The translations under genes were made by a program, and so were the position numbers. Of a stretch of 64,000 nucleotides of DNA, positions 1 to 12,620 are shown piece after piece; positions within the stretch are counted from its first letter, which is position 1, and every line of letters starts with the position of its first letter. The notes below the pieces were generated by a model that ran no database searches, was not told the origin of the DNA, and worked only from the letters and a program-made list of their open reading frames with translations. This DNA comes from Certhia americana (lineage: Eukaryota > Chordata > Aves > Passeriformes > Certhiidae), in NCBI GenBank assembly GCA_018697195.1, contig CM031857.1, positions 93,010,617 to 93,074,616 on the forward strand. The letters run 5' to 3'.

Positions 1-3000
1 AAATCATATGGGGCTGGTGGAGCACTGACTATTGCACATCTTCTACTGAAGCCACATTTTAAGGTTTCATCGTGACTGTACAGGGAGGGCAGATTCTCCC
101 TAGTTCTGCTCTGGTATAAATGGAAGTCATGCATTCCTCTCAGTATGATTTGACATGACCAGTCTTTCCAGGCACACATTTCTTTTCTTTAATTAAACAG
201 AGAGCTAAGGATGAGTTTCCACCTGAGGAAATTCAGTGTCACAAGCTAGACAGGACGTATTTCAGTATTAAAGCTGAAATGATCTCAGTATTAAATCAAG
301 TATTATTTCTTCATTCATGGAAAGCATGACTTTCTGTAACTAATTATCAATACACAGTTTTAGGTATCAAGATCCACAGTTATACATTCTGTATCAGCAA
401 CTATGCAAACAGGAAAAAAATCACAAATTCTGGCAGATAAATTCATATAGTATAGGAGGAGAGGATCCTTGTACCTGTGCTACCATGGAATGTAAATCTA
501 AATAGCTCAATTTCCTTAAAATCTACAGCTGGTATCCAGCAAAATGTAAATTTCAAATCAAACAGCTTATCATTAAACGTAAGAGAGAACTGATGGACCC
601 TATTAACCAGCATCTGAAAATGAAGACATTGCAGACAGAAGGGATTTCTGATCTGTGCTCTCACTCTTTCTTGGGAAAGTCAGGAATACACTGAATTTTA
701 ATGTCTGACCATGGATATTTTTCTACATTTATTGTGACATGGGAATGTTGTGAAGTGAGGGGAAAGAAACAAAATATAGTGGTTTCAGAAAATTTGCAGC
801 TATTTTTTTTGATAAAGGGAAGGGAGAGGAAGTTTAAATAAGAACAGGCCATTTTATTTTGGCTCAAATGTTTATCCCTGTGTTTTGTTGTACCTTTTCA
901 ATTACACTTGGTGTTTCCTATTTTGCTCTGACTTACTGTTGAGACAGTCTTTGTGGTATTTGCTAGCTACCCTCAGCACAGGTTGTCTTGGGTGTCCTTT
1001 TGCTGGATAAGTGCACATTGCTTCAGAGTAATTCAGTTTCCTCAAAGGAAGTCACACCGTGACCCTCTGTAACTTGACTGTTTGCTTTGTCTGCTGAGAG
1101 CTGGAGGCACACAGCTGCATCTTATTTGCTGAAAGAAATGGAGCAGGCTGAAAACTGTCAAGAGAGGATTCCCCCGGCCTATTAGCATGTGCTGCCTTTT
1201 AGCTCACCCTTTTAGCTGTGCTGCTGGCTGCCACTGCCATCAGAGGCAATAATTGTTCATTGGTTTATTTCACCTCACAAAGGTGAAATACACCCTTACA
1301 GCAGCAATTGTCTAGGATTCTTCCTCCCACCAGTGATGCTCCTAGGATAGTAGCAATGAATTTGTACTGTCACTTCCATCATCCTTTCTCTCTGAGCTGT
1401 GTAAGCAGATCTATCAGATGGTGTTACAAGCTATTCCAGAAGCCATGTTCTTTGATGGAGCAGATAAATACAGAAACAGGCCACTTATTTTGTCTGGGAA
1501 GCTGCATTTGTGGAAGCTTTGTGTGAACACTGGAAAGCAAAAAGAGGAGACACAGGCCACAAAGAATATCAAGTGACAAAACTCACTCTGCTTGAGGAAA
1601 GAGCTCCTCTGAGGAATTTAGTGTTAGTGCGATACCAATCAGCCAAATTTCAGAGAATGAGGCTGGTAGTAAGAAGAGGTTGCAGAAGCTGCTGCAGGAA
1701 CTCCTAGGTCTGGTTCAGCCCTTAAGAGCCCTAAGAAGATTTCTTCTTTGATGGATTTCTGCTGGTAGTAAGATAGTGCTCTCATTTTACATTTATTTCA
1801 GTGTCAGTCATTATAAGTTACAGACCTTTCCCTGTTTCCTAGAAGTAATTCTAGGGACACCCCTGGATCAGGTAAACTCTCAGAGTTGGTGGGGGAGAGA
1901 TAACATAAATGCCTTTTTTCTTGTCTGGAACGACTCTGGATTGTTTGAATGAGGGTTTTTTTTTTTTTTCCAACATGAGACTAAGAGTACCATTCTGAAG
2001 TGGAGAAAATAGCCTTCTCAAACAGTGGTAAAGGATGAAGAGTATCTGGACAGGCTGCCATTTCTCCTGCCTTATAGTATCTGAGAAAGAACTTGGAACA
2101 CCTTTTCAGTGCAGCAAGTGATCTAGGCAGTCAGTGTATGTGTTTCAGAGACTGTGGATTTCATTCATCTTCTCTAGGAACTGGTCTCTGCAGACCTTTC
2201 AGAGGTCCATAATAAACCACACAGGGCAGGAAGGGAGGGAGCACTGCTTTGGACACTATCCTGCCTTAGAAGAAACAATTATTCCCTCCATGTCCTCATG
2301 TTCCCCACCTTTTCAGGTCTAATAGGGAAAAGAAGTAGTTGATTTTACTCTGTTAATAGTTTTATTTATTGCTAGCTGTGTTGGTTGGCTGACCAAAGAG
2401 TCTACCTTTTGTATTTTAAAAACTTACTGGTGTGCTGGAAAAGGAGGAGGCAATTTGCTGAGAAACACAGCTTCCTTTTTTAAAGTGTTTTCTTCAAGTT
2501 TGTGTGGATACAGAAGCTCTTCTTAAAGGCAGACGTTTAAGTCTGTTTATGTTTCTGTGTGGTATCTCAGTTACAGAACAGCCTTTACTGATGGGCTTTT
2601 GCTGCTGTTGAAATAAACTATGTGACAAGACACTGTCTCAACCTTCCTCCCCCTCAAACAGTTTCAGATATTGTAAAAATAAACAAACAAACCCACAAAA
2701 AGAACAGATAGGGGTTTGCTACTTCCAGAAGCATCACATCAGTTCTATTTACTTCTGCCAGAATGCTTCTACAGATATTTTTCAGGACATCTCATACCAG
2801 CTCTGGCAGTGACTGCAATGCAGAAGTTTTGGCATAAGTGATTGCATTGAGCAGATAAACTGTGGAGATCCTGAGGAGCAATCTAAGGATTATTTTTGGT
2901 TCACCTGTACTGTAATCCTACCCACCAAATAGGGACAACTGTTCTGGAAAACTTATCAGAAAACATTCAGATTTTGCTTTCCAGGTGAACTTCTAAAACA

Positions 3001-4849
3001 AAAAATGAATTTAGATATATATTTAGTTTGTTTTAAAGTTCATTTTGAAAGGATAGAATGATGGTCAATGACACTGTCATTAACCTCAAAGCAACAACAT
3101 ATGCCTATCACAGATGCAGTGTGATAAACATCCATCTGGGCACAAATACAGATAGTCAGTGGTTTAAACTGTCACTAAATGCTACTAGTATGTCAAGATT
3201 GTTCTGCAATCAGCCCCTAAGGAAAGAGCTAAGAGAAAAAATGAAATGTAAAACTTCAGGCCTAATTTAATTTTTTTTTTCCTTTAAGAGTTTCACCACA
3301 CAAAGCATAAAACTAATTTTCATGTCTTTCATTTTAAAGGAGAATGAAAGCTCAAGCCGAAAGAGCACTGAACTTGAAGGCTTATGTATTTTCCTATTCA
3401 GTAGTGGTCCCAGGAAGAAGGCAGATGTCCCTAACTGCTTTACATGCTACTCCTACCTCCAGTATTCCACTCCAAAGCACTTGTTTATCTTCTCAAAGAG
3501 TGTAGCAGTGTGGATAGAGAATGAGGGTTGGGGTACCCTTAGGTTTATGATCTAGTCTTTTGATCAGTCTCTTTTAAATTGTCTTCTCTTGTTTCTTCAT
3601 CCAGTCCCACAAAATTCCAATGCTGGAGCTGGAACATAATCCACACATCCAGGTCTGTAGAGTTTCAGAGTTTTGATGAGCTGCATGAGTCCTGCCAGTA
3701 ACTTTGTGTCATCAGTGAGGGGCTAGAGTTTGCACAGTTCTTAGATACTTGAATCAAGGAGTTTAAAAGTAACTTGTCTTGTTTATAAGACAATCATATC
3801 CCTAAAATGCCAGCCCGACCATTGTTGAAATGACTGCTCTTAAACTTATCTAAGTCAAAAAAAAGGTCAACACATTTAATTGTTAACATTTTCAGTGAGA
3901 AACATTTAACTATATTTGAGGCGGTCCATTTCAGTACTTTACAAACATTTTTGAAAGCCTGGACATGAAAGAATATTTTCTTCTGCACAGAATTTTAGAA
4001 TGCTTGATTTTCATTTCAGCCTAAAACAAATATAAATGTCACAATCTTGACATTTCCTATGAAATGGAATTATTGTTCTCTACTGAGGTTCTTCGCAAAA
4101 GATAATTTAATGCTGAGATGGATGTAAAGAAATTAAAAACATCTGAAGAGATTTCTCACTCAAGCTGAGAATTTAATTAGAGACCCTCACTAAAATGTGT
4201 GTCCATATTTCATTCTTCATTATGTTTCAAATGCCAGAATTCCAGTAAAATGAAGTGAGATGACATTTGCTGCCAAATACCCATATTCTACTTTGGTATC
4301 AGGAATATAAGTGTGCTACAAATCAATTTCTTTCTCTTAGATATGGCTAATTTCTCACAATTTGTTTACAATTAATGATGTAGGGGTTTCTAAACAAAGT
4401 CATTTGTGGTTCTGCATTGTGAATTACAAATAAAATTCTTTCTATTTAAAGAAGCCCATAGCACCGTTAGTAACAAGACAGGTTTCTGAACCATTACTGA
4501 ATTTGGAACCATAATGTCACATCAGATGTTGAAGAAGACATTGCTATGAAAATAAGAATCCTGTAAATGTCTACCTGAATGATCCAAGTCACAACTGAAG
4601 GTGGAATATTATTAAAAACTTTGTGTTTGAAATGCATTAAGCTGAATCAGTATGATATAGTTATTGTATTCAAGTATCGGACAGGATGAAGGGGACACAA
4701 AGTAAATCCAGCTCAATGGAAAAGATACAAAACAGAGTCATTAATTTTAAAGAAATGCTTGCAGTTCTCAGAAATGCACAATCTAAAAGGAACAGAAAAG
4801 TCAGTGCAATTAATTTTCCTCAGTGCTTCTCCTCTTCAGCAGTGACTTG

Positions 4850-4945
4850 GTATGGATATGAGAGAGCCTGCAGATGTGGCTGCTTGAGAGTGGGTCAGAC
4901 CAAGGTGCTACCTAGGCTAGGATTCCTTTCCAGTAGCCATAGATA
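4850..4945 (+). repeat. Possible ancient interspersed repeat
   Basis: GTGGGTCAGACCAAGGTGCT and CTAGGCTAGGATTCCTTTCC resemble a widespread amniote repeat pattern, GGGTCAGACCAAxGGTCCATCTAGxCCAGxATCCT. Short, diverged and unclassified. Confidence 0.35.
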
Positions 4946-5834
4946 GTTAGTTACAGTGTAAGATCAATGAAAATCAAAAATGCAGTTATATTTTCCCCTG
5001 TGATCCAGAGGCTGCAGTCTCCTTCAACCTCTATTTCAATGATAAAGCTTTTGGAAATGTAAGGAGAAGTGATAAAGATGTGATTTTGCTTTCAATAAAA
5101 ACACTTAAAATGCAAAATAAATATGAATTTTTCTGACAATACCCCTTTTCTTTTCTTTTTCACCTGAAAATTAGACTTGATTTATTCTTCTAATAATCTT
5201 TGGTTAAAATTATTTATGGTAATCTCACACAAAGCCTCTTTCACATGTTAGAACAGATAACCAAAGCAAATTCCATATTACCTGGTTTTAGGCTGTAACA
5301 GCAAACAGTGAAGTCAACCAGAAACTGAAATGCTTTACTGAAAAAAAAATCATAACAGAAACCCAGAACAGTCTTCAGCAGTAAAATATACTAGTTTTCA
5401 GACATTTTGAAATAGAAAATTATTCTTGGTACATTGTGTTTGTCCAGAAACAACAGGTCTTTTCTATGATACATTATCCATATAATGGCAGATATAGATC
5501 AGAAGATTGCAGATTATCTTTCAGGCTGTACAGTCCATAGATATTCTGAAATTAGGAATTGGGTGTACTTTCTCTAGGCTCTTCTAACCTTTTTCTGCTG
5601 CAATAATAGAAACCACAATTATTTCCTCACAAAAATCACCCAGCGTGGGCTGAATGGCAACTGTATTGCCAACAATTCGGTCTACTTCTGTGTAATTTTC
5701 TGTATAGGGCACCTATGGCTAGCCAAGAAAGGGCATTTTTGTAATGATTCGCATTGAAATCTTACTAGCAGAGCTTCCTCCCACTTTTCTGCACCTACAG
5801 CAAGAGATTCAGATTGAGAGTTCCAAGTAGTCAG

Positions 5835-6353
5835 TAGTGAAAGTGTAAGTTTGCCAATGACTAGACCGTGAAGAGCAGTTGACTCCATTGAGGGCAGAGG
5901 CCCTGCAGAGAGATGGACAGTCAATAACTCTATGAAGTTTAACAAGTGTTGTATTCTGTACCTGGGATGGAGCAACCCTGAATGTGTGGACAGACTGGGG
6001 AATGAGAGGATGGAAAACAGTGCTGCAGAAAGGGACCTGGGGGTCCTGGTTGATGGCAAGTTTAACATGAACCATCAGTACCCTGGCAGCCAGGAGGGCC
6101 AACCCTGTCCTGGGGGCATCACCAGCTGGGCAAGGGAGGGAATTGTGTATCAGGAAAAGGTTTCTCATCTAGGTGGTGGTTGGGCACTGAACAGGATCCG
6201 CAGGGAAGTGGCCACAGCATCAAGCCTGTTTCATTTTGAGTGTTTGGACAACCATCTCAGGCACATGGCGTGATTCTTGGAGTGTCCTGCACAGAACCTG
6301 GAATCAAACTTGATGATCCTGATAGGTCCCTTCCAACTCCACATATTCTATCT
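5835..6353 (+). mobile_element. CR1 LINE 3' fragment with internal deletion
   Basis: Sense-strand CR1 sequence. It begins near the degenerate reverse-transcriptase active-site codons (AAGTTTGCCAATGACT), runs through the conserved GCAGAAAGGGACCTGGGGGT block to GGGCAAGGGAGGGAATTGT at about 6146, then jumps to the last part of the element (GGTGGTTGGGCACTGAACAG) and the 3' end GGTCCCTTCCAACTCCACAT. Several hundred bases of the usual element are missing at the jump near 6150. Frames here are remnants of the CR1 polyprotein and carry stops. Confidence 0.93.
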
Positions 6354-7895
6354 GAGGTTAATGACTCTCCTGTGTTTAGAGATCTGATCTGAAAATTAGT
6401 CACAGAAAGTCACCCTCACTCCCTATTAATTAAGGCAATTATGTAAAAAGATATTAATCCCTTTCTTTCTGAGAAGTGTGCTGAAGCTTAATTGAGTACA
6501 GTTTTGATGATTTGAAAATTTAACTTTAAAGATGTAGAAGTTTGATGCCTTATACAATCGTTCGTCCAGCATTTACAGGTAAAAGATAAAAACACAGCTT
6601 TTTGTATTACTCATGGTTTGTAAGTTGCTAGCTTTTGCCGCAAAGTACATCTGTTTCATTCTAGAAATAGGAAAGAGATGGAGATATGATGATTATCTTT
6701 ATTAAATTGCTTAAGACAAAAAGCTGAGTGGCTTAAAGGGAAAAGGCCTGGGATTTCATCACAGAAACACAAGTAGGGATTTAATTTGCAATTCTCTGTT
6801 GAGATGTTAGCTGCACAATAGCTTGGTCTATCTGATGATAAGGGAAAACTATTTACTAGCTATCAAAGGGATACCTGCCTTTGACAGGACAGTACTTTTC
6901 ATACATATACATTGCATTTTGTTGTTCTCCAAGTTTGAGTCAATCTCAATAGAGGGTATTTGTCAAGCTTTAGTCCCAAAGTACTTCTAAATATCTGTAT
7001 TATTTGCCAGTTGTAGCTATCTTCCTGTGACTTTCACTGTTAAAACTGGAGAATGTGGAATAAGACACTGTAGCTTCATGTGAAGCAGGTAGTTTTACAT
7101 ATCATATTGAAGCTACATCACTTAGGAAGTAAGTGAAGAAAGGATTCACATAGTGAATGGATGTCAGGGATACAGGACAAACAGTAACAGTATTTATAAC
7201 AATAAATTGTGAACAATCTAAAGTTTCCACGCCTTTGTTGCTGTGTTTGGAACTGTTTGGAAAAGGAATAGGTCACTGAAGAATGGGTAGACTTGAATAT
7301 ACAGATTTACTTGTACTGAAGTACTAACAATATTTCACAAAACTTGATGCCTATACATTGGTGACGTGTATAAAGGAAATGTCTCCTAATTTTACTTCTT
7401 AGGCACCTAGATGTGGGGTGGGTATTTTCTTTTGCTCAGACACAGAAGTTAAGTATGTATGTCCATTTTTTCTCAAGTGGGAAGAGAAAACATTGTGCCT
7501 TCATCTCAATAGACTAATGGTAAGAAATTCACCCAGACTAAGGTAAAATTATAGTTCCTTTGTTCCTTCCTCTTCAGAATCTACATGAATACTCACTCTG
7601 CCAATCTAAGCATGGGTGATTGGTTAGAATTTATTCTACCTTTTGTTCTGAAGGTGAAATGATTCTCCTTTGAATGGAATAATTTAATATCAACTGTACC
7701 AATTAAAAGAAATAACATCACGACCTAGCAAAATCTGAGTATCATTCCTCCACACTGAAGAACAGAAAATTCTGTCCTTGCTCATAAATATTTAAAATTA
7801 AATGTTTAAACATATGATTGTCTCTTCCTTATATAAGGAACGTATTATATGTTGAATAGAAAAAATATTTGTATATCCTGCTAAGGAGTGCTGTT

Positions 7896-8095
7896 TTGTG
7901 ATTAAAGGATTGAATTTGGTTTCATGAGGTCTAGTTTAAAATCTCAGGTCCTGTCATATTTGAGTAGGGGCTCTGCACATGACTATTCAGTTTCATTGTG
8001 ATTAAAGAATTGAATTTGGTTTCATGAGTTCTAGTTTAAAATCTCACGTCCTGTCTTATTTGAGTATGGGCTCTGCACGTGACTATTCAGTTTCA
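7896..8095. repeat. Tandem duplication, two 100-bp copies
   Basis: 7896-7995 and 7996-8095 align without gaps at a period of exactly 100 bases with about six substitutions. Both contain TGAATTTGGTTTCATGAG and end GACTATTCAGTTTCA. Each copy contains no repeat family that I recognise. Confidence 0.97.
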
Positions 8096-9710
8096 ATCTG
8101 TCTTGCAAACTAAAGTTTTCACTTCCAGAAATCAAAGAGAACAGAAAAGATTTGTGTGTGTATATTATCACTTATCTGCACTCAAGTCTCATTTTATATA
8201 GAGTAAAAACAAATCCCTGTGTAACAATACAGCTGCAGTTTCAATGACAACTTTTTCCAACCTTTGAGAAATCACCTTATCTAGGTTCTCACCTGTTACA
8301 GGTTTATTTGAACTATAATGTCCACAGAGCAAAACACTTGTTACATGTGAAGTATTTTGCATAAAATTGCATTCTATATGATTCTGATCATTGTGTGAAC
8401 AAGCCGGGGCTAGGGTTGTGTAAAAAAAAAAGGCCAGGCTCAACCACCAAGAAAAGAAAGTTGTTGCCATTTGATTTTTTTGTTGTTACCCTTCTGAAAG
8501 ACAATGCTCTCACTTCAGTTCACAATAACTCTTCAGCCCATCAGAAAACCACAAATGTGTTCTACTGTAATTCTGGATGAGCTTTTCTCACAAAGAGGTC
8601 AGGAGCCAAAAGGACATAAGTGTTCTCAGGCCTTGAAATTACTCCTCCAGGCGAGAGGGAGGCATGCTGGGGAATCTGTCTGAATTGCTTTTATATTGGC
8701 AAGGAGGCTTTCATCTCCAAGGCTGATGATCCCATACAGAAACCCCCTGAATCCCATAGGTAACTCTCCATGACTTCAAAATGAACCACAATTTTACTTT
8801 CTGGTTTTAGTTAAGATCATTGATAACTTGTAACTTGTGACAATAAAGGAAACTAAACATTACAGAGGGCTGTTCTAGGCCATTTCTTCAACATTAATGA
8901 AATTCTATAGAGGTTTTTTTTTCCACCATATTATTGCTGATAAAAAACATACTTATAATGATAAAAAGAAAAGTAGAAGTCATCTAGGAACTTAATATGC
9001 ATTAGGCAAGAGATGATAAAACTATCAGAAGGTAGCACATGACAACTTATAGTTTTACACAACTTCTAAAGAGTCAGCTCTTATTATTATTGCCATCTTA
9101 TTATTGTGCATGGAAAGTTAAACAAATTTTTTTCCAGCTGTTACCCTAGAAAATAGATGAACACATGAAATACATTAAAAAAAGGCAAATAGTAAAAACA
9201 CACACATATATTCACTTAGTTACTTTCAATCCATCTACTTGTCACTGAACTATTCATATGTAACTGCACTTAGTATACAGTAGCTTCCTAGCTCATCAAA
9301 TATTGATTGAGGTTTTTTATTGTATATCTTTCTTGAACTTTGATCTTTCATACTTAGTGCTCCCTTGATGAAATATTTAGAAGTACATTTCCATGTGAAA
9401 GGTAAATTTAGAGGGTTTTTATGGTGCCCTCTGTTAATGCACTAGTTTCAACCCACATGAGACCCAAGCTGAACTCTATCTTGGTCACATTTAGTTGATC
9501 ATTGCATTTGCAAAAATCTTCCATTCCGAAGCAACTTTCATTTTAAGGTAAAGGTTATTTTTTTCTGACTTGGCTGGAGTGGTTTACAACTTTCTCACCA
9601 GGTACATTGAGAGACACTTGAAAAGATACATCTAAAGAACTAACTTTAGTAGCTACTTCCCAGCAGATAAAAATGTAAAAACTATATGATAAATTAACAC
9701 TCCCAACTTA

Positions 9711-9740
9711 ACAAACAAACAAACAAACAAACAAACAAAA
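9711..9740. repeat. (ACAA)n microsatellite
   Basis: Perfect tetranucleotide run of about 30 bases. Confidence 0.97.
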
Positions 9741-10392
9741 TCAATCACAAAAACATCATAAAGCCCACAGAAAACATTGTACATATATTTATAGGCAGTG
9801 AATATTATTGAGTAATTTTGTCAAAGCAAGCAGAACTATTTCAGTAACTCCTTTACCAATTTCATCAATTTGAATACTTAGTCTGACTAAGAAAAAAAAC
9901 CATTTTCTTGAGGTTGAGAACCGATGATATCTCAGTTCATAGCTCATTCAACATACAGGAATGAATTCAGCATATGAGAACAAGCAAAGGATATTGCTTG
10001 TTACAGCTAAAACTTCATCAGGGTCTGGAGAACTCCCAAAGGTTTTGTCCACCATAGTTCCTCTGATAGCTGAATGTCTCTTGTCTCCACCTAGACACTA
10101 ACTTCCACAAAGCTTGTAGAAACTCAGCTAATTTTGAGACCTTTATCTCCTTGTTGTACTTGGTTGAAAGTAATTTTGGCTGAAGGCAAGGTTCTTAGGA
10201 ATAGAGATGTAGGGTGGCAGACAGGCATATAAGTACACAGAGCAAGAACAAACACCTGCTTCTGTTATAACATAGCTGTGTAAATTAGGATCTGATACTA
10301 AAATCAATGGAGCAGTAGGCATTTAAGAAAATTGACAATGAATAATAAGAGAATCTATCCTGTTCTCTACAGGATTGTTTTATATTTCAAAA

Positions 10393-10613
10393 GTACGACT
10401 TGGGCTTCTTCCCAAAGAGGTGGCACATCAATAGGGCTATGGAAGTACATCTACACCAAGGCATGAAGCATGGGCAACAAACAGGAGGGGCTGGAAGACA
10501 CTGTGCAGTTGGAAAACTATGATACAGTTTAAATCACGGACAGTGTTAGTTTTGCAGCTGGACTCAATGATTTTCATGTTCTTTTCAAACCTAAGTAATT
10601 CTACGATTCTGTA
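10393..10613 (+). mobile_element. CR1 LINE chimera: upstream ORF2 piece joined to the 3' end
   Basis: 10393-10535 resembles the CR1 segment ahead of the endonuclease coding part (GCATGAAGCATGGGCAACAA, then GGCTGGAAGACACTGTGCAG). From about 10545 the sequence is the CR1 3' terminus (GACTCAATGATTTTCATGTT, TAATTCTACGATTCTG). The body between the two, several kilobases in a full element, is absent. Old and diverged. Confidence 0.8.
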
Positions 10614-11417
10614 TTGCCTATTTTGAATATGCTGCGTACAGCTCTTGATTAAGACAAGCTGTTTGGACAGAGAGAAGTGAAGAAGCAGAGAAAACAGTCT
10701 AGAGATTTTCTCACTCTAAATTTTTAATTCACAAAACTTTGTGTTTTGGAGATGCCACTATGGGGAGAAATTTCTGTATAAAGTGTACTGAATATTTTCA
10801 ATAGGAAACTTTTTTTTCTTAAAATCAGAAAAGTATTGTGAAGACTGGAGTCAGTGTTGTTATTGAGATGCAGAACCAGGTTTTAATGTAACTTTTTAAA
10901 TATTGTTCACTGCATGATTCTCCATCCAAGCATTATTTAGGAGAATAATAAAGACTGTATCACCAAATACAGAATTTCATGGAAATGAAATGATCAGACT
11001 TTAAAAGACAGTCTTTAAAGTAAAGCGCATCTACCAGCCACCTAGGCATATATATAATTCAAAGTATTTTTATAGTTTGATAACATAAACTAATTTTTCA
11101 CACAATATAACATCTGTGTTTATTTTACTGAGACAGCTGGAATGTTAAAAGAACATTTAACCTTATGTCACACAAACATTTTGGTAAAAGAAAAGTTGGA
11201 ATATCAGACAATACCTGAAGACATATAGTTTTCATATAGTTTTTATATGTAATTTATAGTCTATATATGTTTGATATGACTACAACAGACCTTTAAAAAA
11301 ACCCCAAACCAATCAAGGTTTTCATTCCGCATTTTTCCCCACTTTATCGGTTTCCAAGGTGAGAAAGTTTTGATGCAGAAAAAGTACTCAGTACAGAAGC
11401 ACAGAGAACTGTCTTAC

Positions 11418-12620
11418 CTTCTGGCTCCCTGATCTTACGTCCTGCTGCAGATTTTCGTAGCACACTCCTTCCTGAGTTGAACAAGCTAGTTAACTCATCA
11501 AGGGGACTGGTCAATGACCTTGAGTTTGTTGGGCTGTATGGAAATGAAGATGATGAATTTGAGTTTAATTTCCTGTGTTCTGCTCTTGCCACCTTTGGGG
11601 AGTAAGGCAGTTTGGAGAATGGAGAAGATGAGCATCCAAGCTGAGCAGGATTGGGTCTCTGAGGTACTTTTGACAGATCTGAATTTGTACCTGTCTTTCC
11701 TGCATTAATCAGAAAACTAGCACAAGTCTCCGGAGGAGATGCAAAATGTGTGGAAGCCCGGTAGGAAGCAGAAGGTGCTATAGGAGGGGGGGGTGGTGGC
11801 AGTGGAGGAGGTGGTGTGGAAGGAGGAGTCACTTTGGTGGAAACACTGAACACAATCAAGCCTGGAGATACGGGTCTTTCATTCTCCCCTTTCTGGCCTT
11901 TGGAGTACTGGGGTGATAATGGACTTGAGCCTTCCGACTGTACAGGGTATTTTAGGTTGGTTTCCAAAACAGGAAGCTTTTTGACCTCTAGTGGTGTTAA
12001 AGGAGATTCATCAGAAGCAGGTGAACATGTGACAGGTGTTGGAGGAAATACAAGAAGTGGTGGTCTGTGGGGGAGCAAGTTAGGGAAAGGGGCTGGAATG
12101 TCACATGAGTCTTTATAGATAAAAGCTGCTTGACTGTTTCCATCCAATGTTCCATCTTCAATATTAACATTTTTTTTGCTTTCAAACAACAGAGGAGGAG
12201 ATCCAGTCACCACAGGAATTATTCCATTACCATTGCTTCCTTCTTCTGGGAGAAAATACTTCATTTCTTCATATACAGACTCTCCTTGTTCTGGACTCTC
12301 CGCTTCAGCAGAACCGCTTTTCACTGCATTCCCTACCATTTCAATATAGACAGGTTCATTTTCCTCTTCTTCTTGTGACATAAAGAGATTCAGCACGCCG
12401 TGTTGTGGTCCATCAGTAGAAGCAGCCCTCTGTACTGTCACAGTATCATAGACACCTGGTTTAACTACTGTGCTTGCTTTTTTTACATCACCAGGCTTTT
12501 GGCCAGGTATTTCTTCGTAAGAGCCACTAAGTTTTGTATTTGGACTTCGCTTTGGTTTTCTGGGAGGTATTTTTTTCATGGTACTATAGTCATCACTGTG
12601 TGGTCTCGGACGGGTCAGTA
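11418..12620 (-). CDS. MYO16: MYO16 large tail exon: second NYAP motif, two YxxM sites, polyproline (residues 432-832 plus one base)
   Basis: A 1,203-nt exon, the longest in the window. It opens [16 protein letters not shown], then repeats the NYAP block as [19 protein letters not shown] (about 450-468). VYIEM (Tyr523) and VYEEM (Tyr548) are YxxM motifs, the known ligand for the p85 SH2 domains of PI3-kinase. Residues 595-665 ([38 protein letters not shown]) are nearly identical to the mammalian protein. A proline run, [12 protein letters not shown], lies at 701-711 and suits profilin or SH3/WW binding. The C-terminal part [20 protein letters not shown] is again highly conserved. Acceptor TTTCACTTTCTAG, donor CAGAAG followed by GTAAGACA. 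The frame runs 24 codons into the intron before a stop, so the donor rather than a stop ends it. Both borders are phase 1. Confidence 0.97.

Larger units (their letters stand above)
1..11417 (-). other. MYO16: Partial MYO16 intron downstream of the large NYAP exon
   Basis: At least 11.4 kb between the NYAP exon donor (11417-11416) and an unseen next exon before base 1. I read the minus strand here for the conserved MYO16 C-terminal segments and did not find them. Contents: CR1 fragments at 5835-6353 and 10393-10613, a possible old repeat near 4850-4945, a 100-bp tandem duplication at 7896-8095, an (ACAA)n run at 9711-9740 and a T-run at 1953-1970. Open frames here have no coding character. 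The stretch 1081-1290 is less AT-rich and of higher complexity than its surroundings. Confidence 0.85.

Noticed and set aside
5682..6273. Overlapping frames on both strands as genes
   Set aside because: Most of the region is CR1; the minus-strand frames are shadows of it.
8189..8580. Pair of opposing small frames
   Set aside because: No recognisable domain, no splice signals in phase with MYO16 and intronic base composition.
11344..11417. Read-through of the NYAP exon to a stop, giving a 24-codon alternative C-terminus
   Set aside because: The exon reaches a strong donor (GAAG then GTAAGACA) at the place where the conserved protein continues on another exon; the extra codons have no similarity to MYO16. 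Intron retention cannot be excluded, but nothing in the sequence supports it.
11514..12378. Plus-strand frames opposite the NYAP exon
   Set aside because: Antisense shadows of a long coding exon; no splice or start context.
12580..12580. Start of a separate protein at the Met in YSTMKK
   Set aside because: The frame continues upstream through [10 protein letters not shown] to a good acceptor at 12620, and the Met is an internal residue of MYO16.
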